The notes under the pieces are model-generated. The model saw only the letters and a program-made list of their open reading frames with translations, was not told the DNA's origin and did no database searches. From Serripes groenlandicus (taxonomy: Eukaryota > Mollusca > Bivalvia > Cardiida > Cardiidae), in assembly GCA_031761405.1 (NCBI GenBank), contig JASEVX010000361.1, positions 1-64,000 of the forward strand: 64,000 bases of DNA, read 5' to 3'. Of this stretch, positions 1 to 11,084 are shown in pieces; position 1 is the stretch's first letter; every line of letters starts with the position of its first letter. The translations under genes were made by a program, and so were the position numbers.

Positions 1-1019
1 CAGATTTTCTTTATTTCTAATCTATTGTTTATCAGAGTTTGTCTTCTCTTAATTTGTTTCAAGCCAAAAAACCATTTAATATCACATATATTTAATCTCT
101 GTGTGTAATATTAGCTATCTATCTGTAATAAGATGTTTGAGCTTCTTTCGAAATGTTGACCTCGTGTCAAGATCGAATCGTAGTGTCAGACATCGAAGAA
201 AGTGAATAACAAATCAGGCAAAGCTTTAGTGCATGTTTATTCCACTGCATTCGAGAGGGAAAAAGCATTTCTATATTATATTTCTTTCTCCTACATTTGA
301 CCCATGCACTCGTTTAATGACGTTTAAGAAATCAATTTTTCGTGCGACATTTTTTGTCTGCATAAGAAGTCACTTTTCTAAGTTACATTTTACTTCCGGT
401 TACTTCGCTTTACATTTTGGCAATATTAAACTAAGTCACGAACTGAGAGAAAGGCGTTTTCGACGTTCACGACCGAAAAACAGGCTTATATTTGAGACAT
501 ATTTTCACAAAATATTTCTTACTTTTGTTTCTGTTACCAGTTTATGTTGATACTTATCTATTAACAGGAGAATTCGACGTAATTTTCATATCGATAGTCT
601 GCTGCAAACAGGTGCGCGTATGTAAACAAATTAGACGCGACGTAAAGGTTTGTAGTTATCGCCTTTTGATTACATAGTTTATGAAAATAAAGTATCTCAG
701 TCTAGCCAATAGGGACTGTTTTGTCTTCGTAAATAAAACAGAAAAACATAAATGCGAGTCAAAATAAAGAAACTGCAAATACTTAAAACATCGAATATTT
801 CTTTTCATTTTAGATGTGTCATAACTTAGTGTTTTTAAACAAACGCAATTGTAATATGTTCAAGACATTTAAAAAGAAAAATATAGTAATAATTTCTCCT
901 CCCATATCATTTCCGAAAAGCTATTAAAATAGAAGTCGCGGGCTTCTGCCCGGCAACTAATAAGTAGATAAACACAATTGCACATGTCAATGTAGAACTG
1001 TATATATATAGTATGTTAA
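1..1019. other. AT-rich stretch without a recognisable gene
   Basis: Short open frames here (up to about 105 codons) have no recognisable motif and no coding-like composition. I see no tRNA, no repeat shared with the rest of the window and no transposon domain. Confidence 0.5.
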
Positions 1020-2130
1020 GTATCGTGCCGTCTCATTTACGCCCTCTACCTGACGAAATACCCAAACTATTTTAAGTAACATTGTGTGAATCAGAATCAA
1101 ACAAACAAAACTAATATTAACGCTAAATGTACATGCATATTATTGTTATCAGCCTACTTGTTTATAGCTAATTTTGCATTTGTAATATAAGGGTTTGAGT
1201 AAACTACAATATTCCCTTTGGACAAAAAGCTTACATTGATTGTAATAGGTGTATGCAAATATATAAACTCACACGGGGTTTACAAAGTCAAGAAGGTTAT
1301 CTATAGTCAACGATACGAGATACGGTTTTGAGATCCGAAATCGTTGTAGATAAGGCATGAACATTCTACACGGCTGACCTAACAACTAATTGTTACTTAA
1401 AAAATGTTGCTTTAAAAACAATTAATACTTAAAAGAAAAACTTATACAATTCATATGTTACTCTAGTTTAAAAGGTATTGATGTTTATATATATATAACA
1501 ACAAAGTAAGCGCTCTGGTGTTTTAAAAAACCTACTGGTGCCATGTGTCCTCTGAATCGTTTATGTTCTGATATCCGTCGTTAAATCATTGTAGAAACTA
1601 GTATATGAACCTCACAGCACAACTGTGCAACTAACCAATGCAATGTCTACACAGTTTACTTTCATCTCATTTGTTGTGACTTAAATTAGCCCTGTCTTCT
1701 TACGTGTTGCTATAAATACATTCAATGTTGATCGAGCTCCTAATTGACACTGGAGTATTTATAGATACAGTCCAACCTGTGTTTAAATACCTCCCATAGG
1801 AGAAGAACAATCTGGTCTTCGGTCACATGTGGGTCTTTAATAACAGGGTCATTTATGTAGAACATGAGTAATTGAGAAACTAAAAGTGCGGTTGTTATAG
1901 ACAGGGAATTGCTTAAAAAGGTGGTCTTTAGCACAGGTTTGACTGTTTATATATAATCACCAGTACATAACGGAAAACAAAATTGGTGGATGTCAGGAGT
2001 CATATACGATTTTCTGCATCCATGACTAGAAACTAGTATATTAACTGCACAATAACAACTCTGTACTTAATACAGTGCAATATATTGGCTTACTTTGATC
2101 TAATTTTGTGACTTGAATAATAAAGTTTCT
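1020..2130 (+). repeat. Diverged partial copy of the 3.2-kb noncoding repeat
   Basis: Several blocks match, in the same order and strand, the 3' half of the long repeat at 12570-15780 and 59170-62460. Shared landmarks are a CTCTACCTG block near 1045, a TTTTGCAT...ATATAAGGGT block near 1180, GAGATCCGAAA...GTTGTAGATAA near 1330, and CACAGTTTACTTT followed by TTGTGACTT near 1650 and again near 2090. Divergence is much higher than between the other two copies. No open frame is conserved among the three. Confidence 0.55.
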
Positions 2131-2188
2131 TCTTGAGGATAAGTATGCATCAATTGCATCAATTGCACTAGGAAGGTAAAAACTGAAT

Positions 2189-2190
<2 letters not shown>

Positions 2191-2250
<60 letters not shown>

Positions 2251-2363
2251 CGTGTGTGTGAGCGTGCGCGTGTGTGTGGTTGTTTGTGTGTGCGTGTGTG
2301 TGTGTGCGTGTGTCTCTCTCTGTATCTGTCTCTGTCTCTGTCTGTATGTCTGTCTGTCTGTGT
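2191..2363. repeat. (GT)n microsatellite grading into TCTG repeats
   Basis: About 120 bases of GT dinucleotides with scattered GC interruptions are followed by TCTC/TCTG/TGTC tetramers. Open frames on both strands through it are repeat artefacts. Confidence 0.95.
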
Positions 2364-2937
2364 GAATTTATTCATGAATATGAATATGGACTGGTTTTTA
2401 AAACACTTTTATCATGTATATTTGCTCGAGGTTTACATTAAGTATCATGTAATGATGTAAGCGACCGATCATTTGAAAACAATCACAGTATGTAAATAAG
2501 ATACTTGTCACGTAACACAAAACAGACTTTCCGGGATTTACGACCAGCGAAGATACCAGCCTGTGCCTCTGGCGTGCTGATCACAATGTTTCCTGTTTGT
2601 CATCTAGGGTACAGAACATTTCGGACATCTCGTTTCAAAAACATGCTGTGTTGACCTTTCTTAGCCCAACAACTTATGCCTAATGTTGTAACAAAATAGA
2701 AGCCAATCTCACATGAAACCCAACCTGAACTGTTATTCTTTGACTAAGAGTACAGCGCACATTGGAAAACTTTGATTAACGATGCAGGAACCGATAAAAC
2801 AAGAATGAAAATTATCGTAACTTCAGACGTTTAAAGAAAAAGGTTATGTCTATGAAATGCATCTACTTACACTACGAGCCCGAGTCTACGTCTAGTCACA
2901 ACTTACGCTTTCAGACGCCTCTGCAGCAGACTTTTGA
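2364..2937. other. No gene seen
   Basis: Mixed-composition sequence with no conserved open frame and no clear repeat before the hairpin that begins at about 2938. Confidence 0.45.
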
Positions 2938-3002
2938 AATCATTGTGGCAAAGGTGAAATTGCTCATGATTAGCAATTTCACCATTTGCTACAATGTTTT
3001 CA
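2912..3002 (+). repeat. Hairpin repeat, CTGCAGCAG side on the left
   Basis: A CTGCAGCAGAC motif (2921-2931) is followed by an imperfect inverted repeat of about 24 bp. The left arm begins CATTGTGGCAAAGG and ends GAAATTGCT; the right arm is its complement with two small differences; the loop is about 7 nt. The same arrangement recurs, in either orientation and often with one arm lost, near 4.65, 19.0, 19.55, 29.7, 34.6, 36.2 and 58.65 kb. This makes it a dispersed repeat family, not a single palindrome. Confidence 0.75.
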
Positions 3003-3361
3003 ACTCTATTTGATAATTAAACAGTCATTAACGTAGATTTTTTTAAAAATGTTGATAAGATGCTTTCAAAGTCGTCTGCTTCAGATGTGTTGCACGCGGG
3101 AAAAGTTTAATACAGAAAATAAACAAAAATCATTCAATTTTGTTGAATATGTTATACGGTTGAAAAAGTATCGTCTTATCAAACCTCCATAAATTTTCCT
3201 CTTTCATTTTGAACTTTTTAACTATAATGGCAGGAATAATGGCAGGAATGTTAAGAATAATATGTCATGCAATAGTTGATTTTTACACATGGAAAATGAA
3301 TATTAATTTGGTTTTGTACGAATTCCGTAGGGCCATCGCCTGTGAATGTGTTGATCTAAAA

Positions 3362-3546
3362 CTCGATACTCGGTAGTACGATGATGAAAACGCGAAATCA
3401 CGAAACTACGATCACGAAAACGCGACAGTAAGATGATGGTAACGCTACAGTACGATAACGAAAACGCGATAATACGACAGTACGATGATGATAATGCGAT
3501 ATACTATCGTGTTTCCACCATTGTATTGTCGCGTTTTCATTATCGT
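3362..3546. repeat. ACGATGA / AAAACGCGA short-motif block with inverted ends
   Basis: Degenerate short motifs (TACGATGATGA, ACGAAAACGCGA, ATACGACAGTACGATG) repeat from 3378 to 3490. They then occur in inverse orientation at 3518-3546 (TCGCGTTTTCATTATCGTG), so the block can fold back on itself. It abuts the GA-rich tract. No coding content is evident. Confidence 0.6.
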
Positions 3547-4285
3547 GAGGGAGATAAAGCTTGGGTGAAAAGAGAGAAAGAGAGAGGGGGAGAGAAAGAG
3601 AGAGAGAAAGAGAAAGAAAGAGAGAGGGGGAGGGAGAAAGAGAAGGTAGGAGTGAGGGGATGGGAGAGAGAGAGAAAGATATAGAAGGAAGAGAGAGAAT
3701 GTAGAGAGCGAGGGGGAGAGAAGAGAGGAGAGAGAAAGAGAGAGAGGGGGGGGGGTAGAAAAAGAGAGAGAATGAGATAGGGAGATAGAGAGAGATAGAG
3801 ATAGAGAGAGAGAGAGAGGGAGAGAGATAGAGATAGAGAGAGAGTGAGTGAGAGAGAGAGGGGATAGAGAGAAAGAAAGAGAGAGAGAGAGAGTGAGAGA
3901 GAGAAAGAGAGAGAGAGGGGAGAAAGAGAGAGAGAAAGAGAAAGGAAAGAGAGAGGGAGAGTGAGAGGAAGGAGGTGAGGGGATGGGAGAGAGAGAGAGA
4001 GAGAAAGATATAGAAGGAAGAGAGAGAATGTAGAGAGCGAGGGGGGAGATAAAAAGAGAGAGAAAGAGAGAGAGCGAGGGGGTGAAAAGAGAGAGAGAAT
4101 AGAGAGAATGATAGGGAGAGAGAGAGATGATATAGAAGGAGAGAGAGAATGAGAGAGCGAGGGGAGATAAAAGAGAGAGAAAGAGAGAGAGCGAGGGGGT
4201 GAAAAAGAGAGAGAGAAAAGAGAGAAATGAGATAGGGAGATAGAGAGAGATATATAGAGAGATATTATATAGAGAGAGAGAGAGA

Positions 4286-4375
<90 letters not shown>

Positions 4376-4438
4376 AGAGAGAAGAGAGAGAGAGATGAGA
4401 GAGAGAGAGAAGAGAGAGAGAAGAGAGAGAGAGAGAGA
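3546..4438. repeat. GA-rich purine tract
   Basis: About 890 bases of almost pure A/G on the plus strand, built from GAGA, GAAA and GGGA words. Higher-order repetition is visible: a roughly 110-bp pattern containing GATATAGAAGGAAGAGAGAGAATG recurs near 3677, 4006 and 4130. Open frames of about 300-350 codons on the minus strand are Ser/Leu repeats produced by CTCTCT and are not genes. Confidence 0.95.
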
Positions 4439-4651
4439 ATATTTCTTTTTTCATATTCTATTTTCCAAAATGATTTCTCTTCACACAATAATCACAAACA
4501 ATACAAACAAGTGTAAAAATGTAGCATTGGGAACTGCCGAGTCCAACGTATTTACACATTCAACAATATTGCTGCAGACAATGTTGAACACATGATTTAA
4601 AAAAATGGCAAAACCTTTTTAAATATAAGTTTTTATCATTGAATAGATTTG

Positions 4652-4732
4652 AAACATTGTTGCAAAGGAAGAAATTCCTCTCGAGCAATTTCACTTTTGA
4701 CACAATGTGTTTGAACATCGTCTGCAGCAGAG
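4652..4732 (-). repeat. Hairpin repeat, opposite orientation
   Basis: Same family as 2912-3002 but inverted. The arms begin ACATTGTTGCAAAGGA and end TTTTGACACAATGT, joined through GAAATTCCTCTCGAGCAATTTC, and CTGCAGCAG follows at 4722-4730. A second small inverted repeat (TTCAACAATATTG / CAATGTTGAA) flanks a CTGCAG at 4552-4590. Confidence 0.65.
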
Positions 4733-5095
4733 GCGCCAGAATGTGTATGCATGTGGGAAATGCAGCTATTCTTTATAGAAAAATTATAATATAATATTTT
4801 TTCTTTTAATGAAGGTTACATTTTAAGATGAAGTTTGATCGTATCTAGCATATAGCCTTCATCTTATATATTACGTATATTCATTCATGCACACACACAT
4901 TTGTACGCCCATATAAACACTTACATATACATATACACATACACATACATACCCATATACTAACATACATATTTTGACCTCATACATACATATATAAATA
5001 TGTACAGACCCGCATACATAACATTATCGTATACACATGTATAGAAAAGAAAATATATCTATATGCAAACACAAATACTGATTTAACTTGTTATC
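4733..5095. other. No gene; (CATA)-rich low-complexity sequence
   Basis: From about 4885 to 5045 the sequence is rich in ACAT/CATA words. Nothing else is recognisable. Confidence 0.55.
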
Positions 5096-6070
5096 ACGCC
5101 GCGTGGAAGCGCGCGTCAGTATCGGATAGGTTTTAATTTGTACATGGGTGACGTAATCGAAACGGGAGCAACATATTATTATTGTTAAGAAAAACTAGCT
5201 CTGTTATATGTTGGAAAAAAACAAATCTTTATGGAATAAATAAATTGTATAACATGATTTAAGAAACAGCAAGATACAAAATACGTATGTCTTCTACCGT
5301 TATTACAAAACTTTAGACACATTTAATGGGTATTTAATAACTTTCCCCAACTTCTTAGGCTAAGGTTCAGTTATAGTTGGGTTTGCGACCCAATTCATCA
5401 AAGCTCAGAAAAGAGTTTCTGGCGATGTATTTGCCTATTTACAATATTGAGATTTTTAAATCAATGTGTCATCTTTAAAAAATCTATGATGATTCATTTT
5501 AATTACTATCTATTACAGTATAATTCTAGAAACTGTAAAAACTTATTTAATAGACGACAATGTGTCATCGGTTCTCATAAAGTAATTAAGTTGTCTCTGC
5601 TTCCTTCCGTTATGAATACTTCGCTGTTTTCACGATTTCATCCGATTTCTACAATTCATTGTCATGTTTCGTTCGAGATGAACGATTCGTACCAACTGGT
5701 TTTCGCTCTTTGCTCTTGGGGAACTGACTTGAACATTTTCTTTTGTTTATTTTTCTACTGGCATGTTCAACACGATTAAAGTGACATTTAAACAAACAAA
5801 ACAGACTTAATAATTCTTGCTATATGTGGACTATACATGTGAACTTTCATAATGCTCAATCTTGATCATAAATATCATAAATATCTTTATTTTTTTTAAA
5901 TTACTTCGTATATTTTGTTAATATACTCCCGTTTTTGCTATCATACTTCTGCTAAACTGGAAGAAGTAAAGACTTCCCCATCTCCTTCCAAAGCTTATGT
6001 CACACCTAACTTATAACTAGAGGCAATACACCTTAATACTATATGTTAATATTTAAGCACCTATGGTTTT

Positions 6071-7727
6071 TAGCAAGGGGCTCGTTAGAGCCAATTGCTA
6101 TAGTTGCTAATTTTCGAAACGACGCATCATTTTGAGACTGGAATCTAGACAGGCGTTTTACGATATCGGCATTGAATTACTTCACATCTGTCTTTCTACA
6201 TCAGCTCTCCGTTTCTGAACACCATCTCGACTTCATATAGATGTATTGGTTGTTGCAGATCGTACATAATGTCAATGAAAGTGGATGATTTGTGGAATAT
6301 TTTGTTAAAAATGAAATGACTGTTTCCAGCTAATTTCCATGTTGGTCATCTTGTACCGCCAATAGTTCCTGTCTAAAAATCAAAATGCGGTAACTTGTTG
6401 ATATATGAAGCCGAAAATTGATTTGATTATTCGACATCACTAACCCAAAAGGAATAACTCGAAAGAAATTTTATGTTAAAATATATGAATTACATAATAA
6501 TTAAAATGTATTTCTACGCTTTCAACATACTTGATCGTGCGTAAAGTTCATTGGTAATTCCTAAATATTGTAAATCGAATGGAGTAAAGGCAACTTTTCG
6601 ATTCCGACTCAAAAACAAATTAAGATAAATGAGTCCCAATGATAACATATATACTCAAACATTCAAATTATTTAAATGATAATAAAATAAACAGTTGACA
6701 AAATATAACATATATACGATAAATGTGCAAGTGAGCCTAGGCGTCGTAATTTCCAAAAATCCTTTCGAATAAAATGTATTATCAGCGGAACGATAATCAG
6801 GAATACTAGAGTATTTCATTTTAAATTCCTAGGTAAATACATCAAATTCTCAACCAAAATTAACCTAAACAACCCCAGCAGACGGAATAAGATAGTGAAG
6901 TCCCAGTTATAAAACAAATGATTTAAATGACATTTGTTTTTTATCAAGATAAAACGTTTCAATACTAAATATTTCGCTAACTCGTGTATTGGTTTATAAT
7001 TATGTTATAAATGAGATGAACCGAAGTGGCCGCGTAACGTAGCGGTTAGCATGTTCGGCCGTGAAGCGGGAGACTTGAGTTCGATTCCCGCTCTGGGCAG
7101 ATACAAATTTTTTATAAGAAATATATAATATTTTTTGTCTTATAAATTGCCGATATCAGTGTTGCAATTGTCATTTAACACCGCTGCAATAAACTCTTTC
7201 AAAATGTTGGGATTTAAAATGAATTCAAAAGCAATGCATTTAAAACTATTCACCTATGCGTTGTGAAACACTAAGAAATGATTAAATCGTGTGTATGATG
7301 TTTTACGTCGCTTTTAACAATATTTCAGTCATTGCACGCTGAAGAAAATGTAGATAACACAGGATTTTATTTCTGCTTTGAAAGTAAAATTGGACTCTCA
7401 ATATAATTATCATTGTTAGGTTATTGTGATTTTGATATGAAATGTATATGTGTTAATTGCATTAAAAAAAGACACGGCTAAAAATCCATTGTAAACCAGA
7501 AGGTGTGCTAAGCAGAAACTATCCAGATAGCAGATGCGCATGTGTATGCCAACTTTTAGTATATCGATAGACTATCATACTGTGTTTACAGTGTTTTGCT
7601 TTACTCCTTTATCATTTAATATATGGATATAAAGTGCTAACTAACAAATTGCTAGTGTAAAGTGTTCAAGTTAGACTTTTGGGATCGGTAAATCCATGTC
7701 CAAATGTTATCTGCAGTTAGCAGTTTA
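6071..7727. other. About 1.65-kb block present only in the upstream duplicate
   Basis: Comparison with the other copy (CACCTATG then a T-run then ATCTAATTGATCTAG near 10170) shows this segment is absent there. It therefore arrived after the duplication or was deleted from the other copy. It contains the tRNA-like sequence at 7026-7098. I see no protein-coding content. Confidence 0.5.
7026..7098 (+). repeat. tRNA-like sequence, probable SINE head or tRNA pseudogene
   Basis: An A-box-like stretch (GTAGCGGTTAGCATG) is followed about 35 nt later by a B-box (GAGTTCGATTCCCG), the spacing of an RNA polymerase III promoter. The T stem pairs poorly and I cannot fold a proper acceptor stem, so it is unlikely to be a functional tRNA gene. 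Confidence 0.5.
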
Positions 7728-8724
7728 TCTAATTGATCTAGTTAGAGGATCTAAACAGTTTATTGGTAAAAATAAACTTGAGAAACTTCAGCAAATGAAT
7801 GTGAATGTTAAGCAAACTGTAAACCAAATGGTTTCAGGATTAAACTTGTCATTTCACGACTAAACTTCACATGCTGAATATCACATAGATCGTAGCATAT
7901 AAAACGTTTAATCCCTACGTCAATATTGATCCTTTCTGCTCTGGGTAACCTTTTCATATAGGCTATGGTAGCCAGGCGAGCAATATAGGCACATCGTGGC
8001 CTTCTTGTTTAAAGTAAAGGGACATTTGGCCTTCTTGTTCGAAATATTTACGTCCTGTCTGTTTGCACAGGTTACTGTACTGAACTGTATCTGCTACCTT
8101 TAAATCATGCTTCAAAATCATGCACTGCGTCTTTGATGCTTTGCATCAAAATTCTTCTTGTATACTTATTATAACACAATGTCATGATAATTAACAGTCA
8201 TTGACGCCGCGTGTAAGCGGGGCGTCAGTATTGAATAGATTTTAATTTTGTACCATGGCGTGACGTAATAGAAACGGAGCAACCAACATTATTATTGTAA
8301 AGAAAAACTCTGTAATATGTTTGAAAAAAACAACCTTTATGAATCAATACAGTGTATTAACTGATTTAAGAAACAACACTATGCAAAGAACGTATGTCTT
8401 CTACAGTTATTACAAATCTTTAGACACATTTAATTTGTATTTAATAACTTTTCCCCAATTTCCTAGGCTACGCTTTTTTTAATAGTTTGATTTACGGCCC
8501 TCACGACACGGTTCATCAAAGCTCAGAAAAGAAATTCACTTTTCCCAAACTTCCTAGACTACGCTTTTTGAGTTGTTTGGTTTACGGCCCCAAAATTTCT
8601 GTTGTATTTCTAAATTTAAACATTCCTCCCCATACAGTTTGTTCATTCAGACCATTGTATTCTTGCTATATGTTGATTATATATTTGAACATTTTCTTTT
8701 AATTTCATAAATGATCAATTTCGA

Positions 8725-9959
8725 CAAGAAGGCCATGATGGCTCTGGATCGCTCACCTGATTTTTTTCTTCACTTTAGCCGTATAAGCCCCGCCTCCTGG
8801 CAACCATAGTTTTCGACCAATCAACATGGCCTGAAGTAATCTGATAGAATGAATGAATGTATATTGTTTTATGGCGCATCGACAGCTAAGGTCATTTAGC
8901 GCGCAATTAAATTTAATTACTCATGATCCCTGGGTAAACAAACCAGTACTAGGCTAGAAAATGTGCCTTGCCCAAGGGCACTCCACCATGACCGTAGTGC
9001 CGCGACTGGGGATCGAACCCGGGACACCCGGTTTCGAAATCCCGACGCTAACCACTCGACCACAGCGCATTCCTTAATCGGATAGAGGATCAGCCTATGA
9101 GTATTTCTACACAATTATTTGAAAATCGGCCTAACACTTTCGTCGGGGAAGATTTTTTAAGTTTTCACTGTAATCATATAAAGCAAAATAGACCCGCCCC
9201 TGGCGGCCATGTTTTTCGACCAATCAACATGGCTTGAAGAAATCTGATAGAGGGTCATCCTAAGAATATTTCTACAAAATTATTTGTAAATCGGTCTCAT
9301 AGTTTCGAAGGAGAAGACTTTTTAAGTTTTCACTGTAGCCATATAAAGCAAAATAGACCCGCCCCCTGGTGTCCATATTTTTCGACCAATCAACATGGCT
9401 TGAAGGAACCTGATAGAGGGTCATCCAAGGAACATTTCTACAAAGTTATTAGATAAACAGCCTGACACTTTCAGAGGAGAAGATTTTTTAAATTTTCACT
9501 TTAGCCATATAAGGCAAAATAGCCATGTTTTCCATCAATCAACATGGCTTAGAGGAATCTGATAGAGAATCATCCAAGGAAAATTTCTACATTATTATTT
9601 GAAAATCGGTCTAACACTTTCGGAGGAGAATATACTTTAAGTTTTCACTATAGCTATATAAGGCAAAATAGCCCCGCCCCCTGGCGGCCATATTTTTTTA
9701 ACAATCAACATGGCTTGAAGGAATCTGATAGAAGGTCATCCAAGGAACATTTCTACAAAGTTATTTGAAAATCTGCCAAATAGTTTGGGAGAAGAATTCT
9801 GTTGAGGTCATTGAGAGGATGCTTTCTGTGAAGTTTCATCCCAATTGACCCACTGGTTACTGAGGAGAAGAAGTTGACGCGCGACGCACGACGGTCGACG
9901 GGCGCCGGACAAAAGGCGATCACAATAACTCACCTTGAGCAAAGTTCAGGTGAGCTAAT
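8725..9959 (+). repeat. Accordion repeat: tandem core between short inverted ends
   Basis: It starts with a CAAGAAGGCCATGATGGC motif followed by GCTCACCTGA (8751-8760) and ends with the exact complement TCAGGTGAGC (9946-9955). Between them are about five tandem units of roughly 150-190 bp, each with a GCCCCGCCCCCTGGCGGCCAT block, an ATCAACATGGCTTGAAG block and GATAGAGGGTCATCC. Before the right end is a GACG/CGAC-rich stretch. At least seven relatives lie in this window. A full-length SINE is inserted in the first unit. Confidence 0.8.
8848..9074 (-). mobile_element. Full-length tRNA-derived SINE (family 1)
   Basis: On the minus strand the head reads GTGGTCGAGTGGTTAGCG (A box) and GGGTTCGATCCCC (B box). 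The body contains TTGGGCAAGGCAC, a motif seen in several animal SINE bodies, and the tail is (ATTC)n. Flanks show an 11-bp target duplication with one mismatch (8837-8847 and 9075-9085). It interrupts the accordion repeat. A 5'-truncated relative is at 60290-60423. Confidence 0.85.
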
Positions 9960-10616
9960 AATAAATATCTTTAAACTTTGTTAAAGTACTTCGTATTTTG
10001 TGTTGATATACTCCCGTTTGTGTTATCATACTTCTGCTAAACTGGAAGGAGAATGGACCTCCCCCTCTCCTTTCAAAGCTTGTGTCGAACTTAACTTATA
10101 ACTATAGAGTAATTAAACCTTAATATATGTTAATATGTTAGCACCTATGTTTTTTTTGTTGTTTTTTTATCTAATTGATCTAGTTAGAGCAGATTTTAAA
10201 CCGTTGGTAACAAATTTAGAAACTTCAGCTTTTATGACACACAGTCAATGTTAAGCAAACTGTAAAACAAATGGTTTCAGGACTAAACCTGTCATTTTAC
10301 GACTTTTAAAACTTCATATGCTGAACATCACATAGATCGCAGCATATAAAACGTCCAATCACGACGTCAAATTGACCCTTTCTGTCCTTGGTAATCTTGT
10401 ATTATAGGCTATGGTAGCCAGGTGAGCAATATAGGCACATATTGGCATTCTTGTTTAAAATAAAGGGACATTTGGCCTTCTTGTTCGAAATATTTACATC
10501 CTGTCTGTTTGCACACGTTATTTAAATGTATTAAACTGCATCTGCTTCCTTTAAGTCATGCTGCAAAATCATGCGCGGCGTCTTTGATGCTTTGCATCAA
10601 AATTCGTCTTGTATAT

Positions 10617-11084
10617 ACTGTAGAAAGGTAAAACTCAAGAATGCAGTAAAAAAAAAATTATATTCGTCTTAAATAATTTAAAACCAAGCGATGCTCGTAA
10701 GTCGCATGGGATATAATTCCATACAGATTTACTATAATATCTGAATGAGTTTTTCATACAATTGGTACAATTGATCGCATTTTATGGGTTTTATTTTCAG
10801 AAAAAAGGATCATGTCTTACATGTATGATAGTACCATATTATTCATAGTTTTATAAATAAGGCAGCTGTATGATACTAACATCGATCAGCAAAATTAAGC
10901 CACTTTGATATTTTTGAATTTCAACTGATTGAGTTTTTTTATTGATTTTTTAAGTATGATTTTGGCTATTCTCTTTTGTATGCTAAATACGTTATTTGTA
11001 TGACGTTATATCCTCTACTGCAGACTGAACAAAAGTAATCTATAATTGGTAATATATAAACATTATAAAACATAGCCGTCATGC
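10617..11084. other. AT-rich stretch, no gene recognised
   Basis: No domain or open frame. It may be upstream sequence of the following LINE fragment, but only from about 11085 is there similarity to the LINE at 45 kb. Confidence 0.35.

Larger units (their letters stand above)
5096..8165 (+). repeat. Upstream copy of a head-to-tail duplicated noncoding unit
   Basis: The unit starts at a CGCCGCGTG...GCGTCAGTAT block and ends at TTTGATGCTTTGCATCAAAATTC followed by CTTGTATA. It matches 8203-10616 over three collinear blocks. Relative to that copy it carries an extra block of about 1.65 kb (6071-7727). It lacks the accordion repeat found in the downstream copy. No open frame is shared, so this looks like a duplicated repeat, not a gene pair. 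Confidence 0.7.
8203..10616 (+). repeat. Downstream copy of the head-to-tail duplicated unit
   Basis: Collinear with 5096-8165. The accordion repeat at 8725-9959 is inserted within it, between sequences that are contiguous in the upstream copy near 5870-5885. The 10165-10616 part is nearly the same as 7728-8165. Confidence 0.7.

Noticed and set aside
2100..2460. Frames of about 90 codons on both strands over the GT repeat
   Set aside because: Repeat translation (CVCV, THTH).
3445..4488. Open frames of about 300-350 codons on the minus strand rich in Ser and Leu
   Set aside because: They are translations of the GA/CT repeat; every frame through it is open.
7026..7098. A functional tRNA gene
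   Set aside because: The A and B boxes are present, but the acceptor and T stems do not pair properly; a SINE head or pseudogene fits better.
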